Origin: Diphasiastrum complanatum | Lineage: Eukaryota > Streptophyta > Lycopodiopsida > Lycopodiales > Lycopodiaceae | DNA: 64,000 nt | Direction of reading: 5' to 3' | NCBI GenBank assembly: GCA_029204225.1 | Contig: CM055102.1 | Span: forward strand, 43,638,476 to 43,702,475 | Shown: piece after piece, positions 1 to 10,472 of the stretch | How the letters are laid out: the number at the start of each line of letters is the position of its first letter | Position numbering within the stretch: the first letter of the stretch is position 1 | Made by a program: the position numbers and the translations under genes | The notes under the pieces: model-generated | Seen by the model: the letters and a program-made list of their open reading frames with translations, nothing else | Told to the model about the DNA's origin: nothing | Database searches by the model: none

Positions 1-34
1 TAAACATAATTTGAGTTTCGTATGTTTGTTGCAG

Positions 35-1400
35 ATCTTGTTTGGTGGCAAAGAACTATTTAACAGATCGTTCATGCATTGGATCAATTTTAAGTCATGT
101 TTTACCAAGAAAGTTAGCAAAGGAAATAATAAAAAATGCTCGGTTTGAAAAAATGAAAAATGAAATTGTAAAGATTGTTTTGATTAAGGTTCAATCATAC
201 TTGGATGCAAATGTGATACAAGGTGCATGTGATGTATCTGAAATTAGCAGAAATGCTTATTCTACTTTTTTTAAGAATAGTTAAAAAAGCTTTTTCCCAA
301 GTGATGGTGAAGAAAATTTATCTTCCGCGTCCATATCCGGTAAGATTAGCAAGAACTTATTATAATGACGGAATGTTCAAAGTAGTTGGTCAACCGCTTC
401 ATATAACTGAATTATACAAATCAGAATATGGTGAGCTCAATTACAACAATTGCAATAATATTTTTCTTGATATTGAAAATGTTCTAAAATACATTATTCG
501 ATTCTATAAATTAGACGAACATCATGTAAATGGAAAGATCATAATTGTAATAAAATTGGATGAATCTGAAATCATCGAGGGTCAAAAGTTGGAACGAGTG
601 AGTGTCACTTTGATGAACAAAATTTCAGATACAAATTATCGAACGTTTAGTGTTCAATCGGAAAATCACATATGGTGGTTGGCGGCATTCCAGGTATACA
701 TTTCAATTTTCATTTAGAATATCGTTATTAACAATTTATACCTTGCCAATTTTTATTGACATGTCATGAATTACTTGCTTCTCTACAGGTCTTGAAAGAG
801 GACCATAAAATACTTTCATGGATATTTTCAAGAACAAATTATGGCGAGATTATAAAGAGACATTTGGAGGGTGAGAAATTTACAGTCGAAAACCATGGAA
901 GCTTTCAAATTCCATGGCACCTTGCAGGGGATTTGAAAACATTAAAATGTATGTATAATGTCTCTCATGGGGCAACATCAAAGCATCCATGTCTTAATTG
1001 CATGAGAATGATTGCTACAATATAAATTTGGGACGATCAACAAACACTGGCCCAACATGAGAAGCTGAAGATCCAAATATGAAAAGTGTTATGCCAATTC
1101 CATTAAAAAATGTTCGCATATGCACATTGCATGCCGAGCTTTGTATTATTGAAAAACTTATTTACCTGCATATTCTACTAGCATGGAATCATAAACTGGA
1201 GTCTGTGGCTACTAAAGCAGCAATTAGGAGGTTGAAAATAGTTCTGTCAAATGCAAGACTACATAGAAGGGAATGTCACGATTGAAAAAAGTGATAGACT
1301 CTCCGGGAAAAAAAGAAACGTTCCTAATAAGCCATCAATTGGAGGTGCTAAACATTCAGAACATTTTCATAAGGCATTCATAATGCGTTCCAATATATTT
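35..1400 (+). pseudogene. Transposase-like gene, broken N-terminal part
   Basis: An acceptor (TTGTTGCAG) ends at 34 and coding-like sequence follows. The reading frame breaks near 270 (in a T run), 1015 and 1250. A clean GT-AG intron (694-788) joins two phase-0 exons. The exon after it carries HLAGDLKTLKCMY and then HPCLNC, an acidic-lysine motif followed by CxxC. Further on, IPLKN..ICTLHAE and NKPSIGGAKHSEHF look conserved. From memory this order (GD-x-K, then G-A-S-x-C-xx-C, then IP....LH) recurs in a large uncharacterised eukaryotic family that behaves like transposons; that is recall, not a search. The Ulp1-like exons at 1597-2278 follow on the same strand and may be the same gene or element. 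The 5' end lies outside the window. I cannot name the superfamily. Confidence 0.45.
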
Positions 1401-1596
1401 TCAGTGCGTCTCAGATGTCGGATCAGCGCGCCTTTGGTAAAGACAATGATTTTTCACTTGGACTGCACGCGTCGAATCACTATTGTAAGAATTTTTTTTT
1501 TTGGAAAAATTTTAAAATTATTGGAGGATATTTTGCAAAATATTAGGTGAGAATGTAGGAGGTGGGACAATTCAGTACTGGATGGAATTTTTTTAG

Positions 1597-2278
1597 ACCC
1601 CATTGTTTATAGATGTAGAATTGTTGCCCCTTCAATTCATGGCTGCATTGCCAGGAGCCATATCCAGAAAATACTGGAACTCTTTCCAGTACCAAATGCA
1701 ATAGCATATACAAAGCTGAAAATTGTTGATGCAGAGGTAAAAATTTATCAATATCGGTTCGACGCGTCCTTGTAGTTATTGTTTGGTTTCTTTTCAAATC
1801 GTGCGCGCTGATCCGATATTCATACAATATTTTTTGGATATCGGTTCGACGCGCGCTTGTTTTCGTTGTTAATCCGATTTCTCATAATGTAAAATTTTGA
1901 TACTATAGTCCTCCCAACAGGTTGATTCTATAAGCTGTGGTTGGTATACGATATGCAACGCCAAACACTTTTTCAATTGGCTTGCACTACATGATGGACT
2001 TCCTAATCTGGAAGAGGTAATCTTCGATTAATAACATTTAATTGTGTTTTTGTATTTTTTTCATAATCAAATTCTTAATATGATTAATAGCATTTAACGG
2101 TGTTTATCTTTTTTTTCAGTTTAAATGCCCGAAGGTCTCCCTAGTGGAGATGATGCACTTCAAGCAGGAGATCATAAAGCTTGTGATAAAAAATTCATAT
2201 CTAGTTGCAGTGGCAGAGTGTTCTCTACCTACGCTACTACCAACTGGAGAAATGGATTTAGAGATTATAGATAGTTGA
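1597..2278 (+). CDS. Ulp1-like cysteine protease, C-terminal exons
   Basis: Three exons read in one frame with phase-0 junctions: 1597-1736, 1921-2016 and 2120-2278. The introns are GT-AG (1737-1920 and 2017-2119), the second with a strong pyrimidine tract before CAG. The middle exon begins VDSISCGWYTICNAKHFF. This resembles the nucleophile block of C48 (Ulp1/SENP) peptidases, where Q-x-D-S-x-x-CG surrounds the catalytic cysteine. The reading ends at TGA 2276-2278. Catalytic His and Asp would lie upstream, where the frame is poor (stop in one frame near 1590), so activity is doubtful. Ulp1 domains are known cargo of several plant DNA transposons, which fits the transposase-like fragment just upstream. 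An orphan host gene is the alternative. No lesions are seen inside these three exons. Confidence 0.5.
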
Positions 2279-2453
2279 TACTGATAAAAAATTTGTCTCA
2301 CTTGATGTGGATGAGACACATCTACAGAAAATTTTTATAGAAATATATTTACAGTTTTCTACGGTTGTTCTTACTTGTTTGTTTTCCTGTTATTAATTCA
2401 GGTTATGATTCATTTATCTTCAATTTCTACAGTTTTCCGACATGTTTGTTTTT

Positions 2454-2654
2454 CATAGCCTTGGTTTGCCTTGTCTTTACCATGGTTTGTTTTGGATAAG
2501 TTCAGAAAGATGATCTGATCGAACCTTTGCCACAACCAATCCAAACATGCGACATTAGTTCACTTAGATTTGTTGCAGCAAAGCTTTGATCAGATCATCA
2601 TCTGAACATATGCAAATATGCCAAGACAAGGACAATACAGACCAAGGCAATGAA
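2454..2654. repeat. Imperfect foldback (inverted repeat)
   Basis: A left arm (about 2454-2535) and right arm (about 2572-2654) are reverse complements with small gaps. Matching blocks include GATGATCTGATC against GATCAGATCATC and CCTTGTCTT against AAGACAAGG. The loop is about 35 bases. It lies between the Ulp1-like terminal exon and a partial copy of that exon, so it may be a MITE-type insertion or part of the same element. Confidence 0.6.
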
Positions 2655-2734
2655 GACCAAAAATACAACTGATATATACGAGATTTCAACAAGGGCAAGC
2701 GTCGATTCGATATCTGATTGTAGTGGTCACTGGA

Positions 2735-2870
2735 GTTCAAGTGACTGAAGATCTCCCCAATGGAGATAATGCATTTCCTGCAGGAGACAATGAATCTTGT
2801 TATCGAAAACTCATACTATCCAGTTGCAATTACATTGTGTTTTGTACCATGGAAATGGAGATCATAGAAA
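2735..2870 (+). pseudogene. Partial second copy of the Ulp1-like last exon
   Basis: This stretch is a diverged copy of about 2135-2230. Frame-matched translation gives SPMEIMHFLQETMNLVIENSY, beside VSLVEMMHFKQEIIKLVIKNSY in the first copy. Similarity fades after the segment corresponding to VAVAE and the reading ends at TAG near 2870. It is a duplicated fragment, not an independent gene. Confidence 0.6.
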
Positions 2871-3109
2871 TGAAAGAGCCTCATAGAAAAAGTGGTTCAT
2901 ATATTTTCAAAAATGATGCATACAAAAAATTGTATTACATAATACAAAATTCCATAGTTCATAATCTATGGATCTTCGATTTTGATGGGTGTTCCAATAT
3001 CTTTGCATTTTATATGCTCTTCATGCCTTACTCTTATCTTCACAAGAGAAATTGTTTTAGTTAATATTTTTTATGAGACTGATTCTATGGCATAACAACG
3101 TACCTTTAC

Positions 3110-3877
3110 ACCATTCAATCAAAATTGATAGTACTGAGGTAGATCAAATTGCAACATGTCTAGTTCTGATCGAATGTGATTGAGACACCAATCTTCCTCG
3201 ACCACAACCATTGCAAGAATGTTATCATTTCTTTTCACTGTTATCTGAAGTTGCTCTTGAGGGTTTATACCAAAATCTTGATCAAGTGGCTTTCAAACAT
3301 TTTTGCATTTAATCCATCTTCTATAATAGAGCAGCAAAGTGAGCATTTGTTTTTCGATGTGATATCTAAATGTCATGGATGAGTAACATACTCTGCATTC
3401 AACTTGCTGATTTTGTTTTGTATCCCAACCATCATCCAACAACTCGGCAATTATTTCAGCACTCACGTCCTTACAAATAAACATTGTTTTCGTTCTCCGA
3501 ACATTGCATTTGGAAAAAAATCAACAAAAATAGTGAAAGGTAGATACCAACTTAATCTATTATTCTTTGATCAAGTGCTACATTTTAATATACTTTGAAT
3601 ATCAATATATAGCCTAGAACAAAAACTTTTTGAAATTGCTACATCAGAAGAAATCCATTTCTCGAAAAAATATGGTAGAGGATATGGCTCTAATCTACCA
3701 ACTAAACCATTTTATCAGAAAAATAGGTGTGATCATTAAAAAAAACTTCTGACTCTAAAAGTGTTTTTGGAGAACGACCTTTATATTGTAAAATACTGAT
3801 ATCCGAATGTATGACATCGATTATTCTTGCAATCGATTGAACTGTTTGCCATTCAACAAAATTTGATGGATACAAAT
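3110..3877 (-). pseudogene. Converging coding-like gene, broken, unassigned
   Basis: On the minus strand an exon-like segment 3877-3712 follows a good acceptor (GGTTTTGTAG) and reads DLYPSNFVEWQTVQSIARII. A second open stretch runs 3484-3110 and is broken by one TGA near 3297. It contains VSAEIIAELLDDGWDT, a CRVC motif, and IRSELDMLQFDLPQYYQF near its end. The composition is protein-like, with acidic and hydrophobic spacing unlike the AT-rich flanks, but I do not recognise the family. It converges on the Ulp1-like gene. It could be a second gene of the same mobile element or a dead host gene. Confidence 0.35.
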
Positions 3878-4018
3878 CTACAAAACCAACAAAAACGTCT
3901 CAAGAAAAATATAATTTAAAGAAAATGCTAACTCTAAAAGAATTAAATCTGAAAACTTACAATTGCATTTCTATCATTTGGATTCAGATTATGAATGTTG
4001 AGTTCATTGTGAAGATAA

Positions 4019-4145
4019 AGTTAAGAAACACAGTTTAAACACCCGACCGGATCAATCACCACAACACAACATCAAGTGCAACAAGACAAGGCAACATAAT
4101 TGCTCTCCACTAACTGTATATTCAACTGATAAGTAAGTACAAAGA
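4019..4145 (-). repeat. Inverted LTR-end fragment of Copia family A
   Basis: This is the reverse complement of 10,334-10,460, the 3' part of the element A LTR, ending at the same terminus (AGTTAAGAAA on this strand, TTTCTTAACT in the LTR). It is fused directly to the truncated Gypsy element C1. No other part of element A is present here. Confidence 0.85.
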
Positions 4146-4149
4146 AGGC

Positions 4150-4482
4150 CAACCAGAGATTCAAGTAGTAATTAATGGCTGCATCTTAGATAATATACCC
4201 ATAGATTCTAGATCTAGTGTAAATATAATGACTGAAGAAACATCATATGAATTAGGCATTCATCATAGAACAACACCCACTTTAAGACATTTAAAGTTAG
4301 CCGATGCAACTAGAAGATCACCAATAGGAGTACTATCTCAGGTTACAACTTATATTGGAGACCATAAGTTTCTTATGGATTTTATAATATTAAAAACTAC
4401 GAGACAATTGTCATACAAAGTGTTATTAGCACGACCATGGCTCTATCAGGCCGATGTTATAACCCACTGGAAGAAAAAGTGA
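4150..4482 (+). pseudogene. Retropepsin fragment, first copy (C1)
   Basis: The frame reads CILDNIPIDSRSSVNIMTEET and continues to RPWLYQADVITHW, the start and end of a plant Gypsy retropepsin. The catalytic D-S-G is D-S-R here, a single change that should inactivate it. A second, better conserved retropepsin follows at 4502-5146, so two protease domains lie in tandem. Confidence 0.75.
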
Positions 4483-4501
4483 GATTAGCTTCAGAGACCA
4501 G

Positions 4502-5146
4502 ATGGAGACACCGACAAGAAAAAGTCATAAAAGAATTTCCATATCATGGGAAAAAGATAAGTACGAAGGTGAGACACCTACATCTTCCTCGAGCTATACT
4601 TCGGAGGAAGAAGGGCTTCAATCAGTAGGGACTGAGGAAGGGGAGAGGTTAGTTACATTAAGAATACATGCATACAATAATAGAGTAGAATATGTAGATA
4701 GAGGAGATTGTGGAGTTCCAAAGATTAGTGCGATCATAGGAGATCAGACCATAGATAGAATACTAATAGACTCAGGATCTAGTATCAACCTAGTAACGAA
4801 AACAATGGTTAAAAAATCAGGATTAGAAAATCAGATACAGCCTATCACTTATCACAAAATCCATTTAGCAGACATGACTAAATGTGTATCAGTAGGCGAG
4901 CTAAAAGGTATTAACGTAGTTATAGAGACAGAGACGTTTGTTATGAATTTTCTTGTCATAAATCCAGTAGATACACCACCTTATTCAATATTATTTGGAA
5001 GACCATGGTTATATCAAGCAGATGCTATTATAAATTGGTCTACCAAACATATATTTTTTCCAAGTATTCTCACAACCAGTCCAATAGGGGGTCACCTTTT
5101 AAGATGGAGTGATATTGTGTGTGTGAGTGTGCGTGCGCGTGTGTGA
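4502..5146 (+). CDS. Retropepsin, second copy (C1)
   Basis: A 214-residue open frame has an acidic, serine-rich lead (TPTSSSSYTSEEEG, about residues 25-38), then IDRILIDSGSSINLVTK with the intact aspartic-protease signature D-S-G-S, and SILFGRPWLYQADAIINW near the end of the domain. Gypsy retropepsins process the Gag-Pol polyprotein as dimers. The last residues run into a GT-rich tract (5116-5153), so the true C-terminus is lost and pol does not continue. The initiating codon is arbitrary, because in the intact element this domain lies inside a polyprotein. Confidence 0.7.
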   Translation: METPTRKSHKRISISWEKDKYEGETPTSSSSYTSEEEGLQSVGTEEGERLVTLRIHAYNNRVEYVDRGDCGVPKISAIIGDQTIDRILIDSGSSINLVTKTMVKKSGLENQIQPITYHKIHLADMTKCVSVGELKGINVVIETETFVMNFLVINPVDTPPYSILFGRPWLYQADAIINWSTKHIFFPSILTTSPIGGHLLRWSDIVCVSVRARV

Positions 5147-5153
5147 GAGTGAG
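5116..5153. repeat. GT/GA-rich microsatellite
   Basis: A degenerate (GT)n tract turning to GA, at the point where the C1 protease frame is cut off. Slippage-prone DNA may have helped the deletion of RT and RNase H. Confidence 0.8.
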
Positions 5154-5383
5154 AGGCAATGTTCGGGAAATCATTTTTGAGGTTTCTCTAAAAAATCCCA
5201 TATATTGCAAAAAATCAAGCCTACACTTAGCAAATATCAAAAACTGATCATTTCACTCTCCACGAAGCTCAGATCCCCCTGTCACTGTGCACACCACCTC
5301 CGTATCGTCGAGTAGATGCCTGCCGACTATCCACATGCGAAGATTTGACGCCCATAGCTCATCAAAAAAAAAATTCCCTTAGC

Positions 5384-6251
5384 ACGCTTTGAGAAGTGGG
5401 GGATAGATTTTGTAGGGCCTATTAAACCAATCACGCGTAAAACTCGTTGTCGTTACATACTCGTTGCCATGGACTATGCTACCAAGATGGTAGAGGCTGA
5501 AGCCACAATTAAAAACGATGCTAAGACTGTAACGAAGTTTTTATTCCAAAACATTATCACTCGATATGGTTGTCCCTTAGAACTCGTTAGCAATAGGGGA
5601 ACCCACTTCCTTAATCAGACCATAGAAGCCATGTTGTCATATTTTTCTATTACACATCGTCAAACCACTCCATATAATCCAAAAGCAAATGGGCTTACGG
5701 AATGGGCAAATGGAATTCTATGTAAAATTTTGAATAAAGTAACGGAAACACATTCTTCTGATTGGAATCAGAAGTTACCATTTGTCTTATGAGCATATAG
5801 AACTGTTGGAAAGATTATAGCTAGGCAAACTCCATACTATCTTGTGTATGGAATGCATCCCATACTACCGATAGAATTCGAAATTCCGACGTTTTGCATT
5901 AGTAATAAAGAGCAAATGGATGAACATGATAGTCTTCGGGAGCAGGTGATTTCTTTGACGCAACTGGAAGAGGATCGTCGTCTTTCATTAATCGAGACTG
6001 AACGAGTTCTAAATAAAAGAAAAGAAATTTTTGATCAATCCATCAAGAAAATAAAAATTAAACAAGGGGACTATGTGCTTCTGTATGATAACAGACACAT
6101 GTTGTTTCCTGAAAAATTACATAACAGATGGATGCGACCGTATAAAGTTATAGAAGTTTTTAATAATGGATCACTTCAGTTAGCTGATCTCCAAGGACAT
6201 TTGCTTGACATTTGAGTAAATGGTTCAAGGGTGAAGCGCTACTATGACTAA
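5384..6251 (+). pseudogene. Gypsy integrase core and C-terminal domain (C1)
   Basis: The core starts at FEKWGIDFVGPIKPITRKTR (first catalytic Asp in GIDFVGP), continues through LVSNRGTHFLN (the second Asp of the usual SDRGTHF is Asn) and NPKANGLTEWANG (Glu of the DDE triad in LTE). A stop near 5790 splits it from the C-terminal part (5844-6215), which contains KLHNRWMRPYKVIEVFNNGS and, past a TGA at 6213-6215, VNGSRVKRYY. The zinc-binding HHCC domain and everything before it are missing. The D-to-N change at the catalytic position and the stops make it non-functional. Confidence 0.85.
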
Positions 6252-6559
6252 TGTCCGATACATCAGTTTTTGAAGACCGTCAATTTTTTTTGTCCAATTA
6301 TTTTTTTTATTGTCTTTTTTTTTTACCAAAATATTAGCAAAAATGCCGAAACTAGTTTACATTTTTTTTTAGCAAAAATGCCGAAGCATGCTGTATTGTT
6401 TGTATTGCGGAAAACCCGAGACCTTCGCTACATTTTATAATGTTTATTTATTTATTTATTTATTTTTGTTTTTAGGACTAGCCACTTTATTATTGAATAT
6501 GTACATTTAAAACGAAGGACACGCTTCCATTTAATATTAGTTTAATCCGCCGAAATACC

Positions 6560-8817
6560 ATCAATATGCCTAACACCTCAAACACTTCAGTTGTTGTCGT
6601 TACCATTTTCCATCACTCTTGCTCTCTGAATTGCGAATTGTTGCGGTCAAGCTCTTGTCTGCCATCGCTCGTTTACATCTGCAAGCACTATGGCGATTGT
6701 ATTCAAAACGCACCCAAAGCCAATAATAACAGTATTACCACTACTAGTTGTTCGAGTGCAAATTGAGGGTCTTCTTCAATTCAATCCATCAGTAATTCTT
6801 ACTGATTTATGTTATGAGCTGATCCGCAATTTGGGCAAAACAAAAAAAGGACATATTTCCACAACCGTCTGCAATCAAGAGATTGTTATCACCGAGGGAT
6901 TTTACTGTCGTGCCTTAGTATTGCCTATAGACGGCAGTATGCCAGTTACTAAACCAAATTTCATTGCAGAGAGCGGAGCTTTTTAAGAAGAGGCTTATCT
7001 TGAGAAACGGGGATACAAACTCTCTTACATAAGAGACCCCAATCTCAAGAGTTTCGTTCGATTTGCTCTTGCTTCTATCTTCTTACTGGAGCAAGAGTAC
7101 ACAATTTCAAATACCAATATGGGATACCTGCTGAGAGCTTTAAATGGAGAACAAATTGTCTTCGGACAAATTTATTTCAAGCAATTCTGTAAATTAATAA
7201 AAATTAATCAGTTCTCCAAGCTGGGTCAGCGAATGGGCATTTTATGTATGCATGCTAGTGTGCTGACAGTGTAGGAGGATATTAGGATTGCACCAATACT
7301 ACCAGAGCTAGCACCATCAATTGAGGTCGAATCCCAGATGCAGACATCAAAGGCAGCCACATCATCATCATCCAGTCAAGGGAGCACAATGAGGATGACT
7401 TCGCCATCATCCCAGTACACACCACTATTCAACAAAAAAGAAAATAGTAATGTGAAAGAGGAGGCGAAGGACACTGCTGATCAAGAGCATAATCAAACTA
7501 GAATACCACAAGAGCCAGAACCACAAGGAGCAGAGCAGCTTTCTGATGACCAGCAGGGCAGCGAAAGCGACGCCGATGAACCAATCCTCGATGTTGAGTT
7601 ATATCAAAAGATTTTTGGAACACTACTGCCAGATACTCGGGCAGCTATTCAGCATCTTGCTAGCTTGGAGAAGGTATCTAGAAAGCTGGGGTCCAAGTAT
7701 GAAAGTGTCCGAGCAGACCTCGCCCAAAAAAGATACAGAGCTGAGCGAAAGAAAGGTTGAGTTGGCCTATAGAAATGAGGAGCTTGAAGCAGCTAATGTG
7801 GAGCTAAGCAGAAAAGATACAGAGCTTGAAGAAGTGAAAGGAAGGCAAGATGCCACGCTCGAAGTGTTGGAAGAAATGCAAGAGCAGTCCAACGCCTTGG
7901 AAAGTGAGAACATACTGCTCAAACAACAACTTCAGACAATTGCAAAATTCTGCAGAAATGTTAAAGAAAGGCAATCAAATATATAAGAAACAAGTCGAAG
8001 AGGCAATACTGTGGCGAATCAGCGCCGAAGTCACACTCGGTGCCTGTGTATCTCATGGCAGGTACCGAATTGATCCGGTAGCATGGAAGGGAATCTAGGA
8101 GAGGATGATCCAGACCTTCCAGATGCAATATATGCAGCCGCAGATGATTGCTTATGAGAAGCTGAAAGAAGAATTAGAAGAGACCAAATTCCAATCAGGC
8201 CAAATGCAGATTTTTGATATAAGTTAGAATCAATTAACATTTTTGATGTGAAAGAAGTTGTTTCTAACTCTAAATCAGTCTCTTCCCGAGTTACTCATCA
8301 GTTATTAATCCCTGATCTATGGGAAATCCACACAGATTGGGAAACTAACTATTCTCGTTATTTGGAGGAAGTAAAAGCAAATAGTATACTTCGCTCTACT
8401 AACCCAATAACTAGACCATGTTATACTTACAGCCATGTAAATATTGCTTCTCTCATTTTGTATGCTCTCCTATTTGTTCAACAACTGTATATTAAAGAGA
8501 AATTTCCCTAATATACATATGCTGTCCTTTCACTAACTGTCCCTTCTGCTGAGATGTCTAAAATTTTGACTGAGGATAGTTGATATCTACATCTTGTTAA
8601 TAATACATTAATTGATAATCCTCTTGCACCAATCGGCAATCAAGGAATGGGTGGTTATCCAAATTTGTCATTCCAAGAAGACTACAAGCAGAAGAACAAC
8701 TATTTCCTAGCAACAAAAGGACTGACATTGGAACAAGAAAATGAAGAGAATGAAGCCCGAGCCAAGGCTATTTTCCACAGCGAGCCAGCTAGCCAAAAAC
8801 GACAAAGAAGGACATAA
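6560..8817 (+). pseudogene. Post-integrase accessory ORF region (C1)
   Basis: Successive frames hold a protein-like region: LTDLCYELIRNLGKTKKGH and GYKLSYIRDPNLKSFVRFAL (6760-7100), a serine- and acid-rich linker (7338-7600), a long coiled coil (about 7745-7980, with repeating ELEAANVELSRKDTELEEVK-type heptads) and a basic end SQKRQRRT (to about 8817). Several stops and frame changes break it. Extra coding capacity between integrase and 3' LTR is typical of Athila, Tat and Ogre elements, where its role is unknown or env-like. I do not recognise the protein. Confidence 0.55.
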
Positions 8818-8858
8818 ATCAGATTGTTTGCTAGCCGCTGCACAGCTAAGGGGATATG

Positions 8859-9739
8859 TGGAGTCTTATGATCTCACATTATCCAAATTTTGTCATATAT
8901 TGTAATTTTTTTTTAATTTCCATGTATATAAAATGTGCTATAGTGCCTAAATACATGTAAAGGCCTATTTGGCACTTTGTGAATTCATACTTTGAGTAGA
9001 AGTTGCGACGTACTAAAGAGACGCAATAAAAGTTCACATACGCATTTCTACGCAGAGTTGAGTATCAATAGAGAGCGAAGAGCAAGTTCTTACAGCTTGA
9101 ACATTCTTTCCTTCTGTTATCTCTCACAGGATTACTTCTTATCATTTGTGCGAACACACTCTGTATGATCTGTGATTGATTGTGATACTGTTCTGTTTGC
9201 ATCACACACATTTCTTAAGTTATACTGAATTTCAGTTACTCTAACACGGATTTTCAGGCGACACCAGCAAGTAATAATCTTCAACTCTGAATGAGCTATG
9301 TGTTCAGATAATGGGATTGATTGAGGCTCTGTCTTGTTTGCTTCCTGCAATAAAAACTAATTCTCTTTGTTTGATTAAGAAGAACTTTTAGCTAATGTGA
9401 TTCTGCTTGATGAATCTAATTGCTAGTTGTTGTCGGTTCTGACTGTTTTCCTGATGTTTGAAGAGCTTGAAAGATAAAGTTATTCTTACAGTTACAGACC
9501 TTGACCAAATTGTTTCATCATTGGTGTTCCTGGATGCCAATTTACCCAAATATCTTTGGATAACCAGTTATGTCGCTATAGTATTCATTGTGAACTTTAT
9601 ACACTCTAGTCTGTTTATCATCGTACATACATTTATCATGCAAAAGATGAGATTATTCTCTCTCTTGGAGAACGATCAAACCTTTTATACTACGTAATTC
9701 ATTGATTTTGTGAAAATCTATAACAACTAGGCGACCACA
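8859..9739 (+). repeat. 3' LTR of Gypsy element C1
   Basis: It begins TGGAGTCTTATG after a purine tract (CTAAGGGGATATG) and ends GCGACCACA. It aligns, inverted, with the split C2 LTR (14,854-15,156 plus 21,316-22,030), which fixes both ends. C2 carries extra segments of roughly 85-120 bases. Canonical TG...CA termini. Confidence 0.85.
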
Positions 9740-10208
9740 TCTGCCCATCATTGTTCACTCGAGGTTGATTTGACGTCAATAGTCATAAATTGTGGTTAAC
9801 TAATCCTTGTAGTTTAGGAACTTCCTGTCATTCATAGGTATACCTCTCATTTTCTTCATTCTATCTCTTATTTTGGATTGTCATTCTTAGGTTTACCTTG
9901 CAATCTCTACATTCTCTCCATTCTTAGCTTGCGTACTCGTATTTTCGACTAATGGCTACACATAACCGGAGACCAAGAGGAACCATTGATGCAATCAATA
10001 TATGCAATGAAAAAATTGCAGAAGATCAATGGATTATAAGAATATATCAAAAATATCAATGGATCTTGATGCATCCCTCTACAAAAGGCTCATTCCGAAA
10101 AAGAATCGGATAACATATATAGAAGCTCTTGGAAAGACAGGAGAATGGATTTTAAAGTATCACCTGCCGGTCAATCTATCACGAAAGTTTTAGTTCAGCA
10201 TGCTTATC
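9740..10208. other. Spacer between C1 and element A
   Basis: No recognised gene. A small ORF (9952-10,113, 53 codons) starts MATHNRRPRGTIDAINICNE and contains WIIRIYQKYQWILMHPS. It could be a gag start of another element or chance. Nothing else is supported. Confidence 0.4.
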
Positions 10209-10460
10209 AGTTAAAATAGCAATGATCTACTTATATAGTACTTTCTTATTTTGACGGCACCGCGTGTGCTTAGTTCTAGAGTTATCGGGCCGTCTTTCTT
10301 TTATGAGCCCTTTGAGTGCTGTTAAGCAACTTATCTTTGTACTTACTTATCAGTTGAATATACAGTTAGTGGAGAGCAATTTTGTTGTCTTGTCTTGTTG
10401 CACTTGATGTTGTGTTGTGGTGATTGATCCGATCGGGTGTTTAAACTGTGTTTCTTAACT
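10209..10460 (+). repeat. 5' LTR of element A with AG...CT ends
   Basis: The start is set by comparison with the 3' LTR copy at 13,172: identity begins exactly at AGTTAAAATAGC, and the flanks differ. The end is set by the primer site at 10,461. The termini AGTTAA and TTAACT are inverted repeats of each other but are not the usual TG...CA. Confidence 0.75.
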
Positions 10461-10472
10461 TGGTATCAGAGC
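10461..10472 (+). other. Primer binding site, element A
   Basis: TGGTATCAGAGC, the standard plant Copia site complementary to the 3' end of initiator methionine tRNA, directly after the LTR. Confidence 0.9.

Larger units (their letters stand above)
4146..9739 (+). mobile_element. Ty3/Gypsy element C1, truncated
   Basis: The order is retropepsin fragments, integrase, a long post-integrase region and a 3' LTR (8859-9739). Gag, reverse transcriptase and RNase H are missing: protease (to 5146) is followed within about 240 bases by the integrase core. The long extra coding region after integrase and the shared LTR family with C2, whose primer site is Athila/Ogre-like, point to the Tat/Athila/Ogre side of plant Gypsy. 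The 5' LTR is absent and the left end is fused to a Copia LTR fragment at 4145. Confidence 0.8.
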
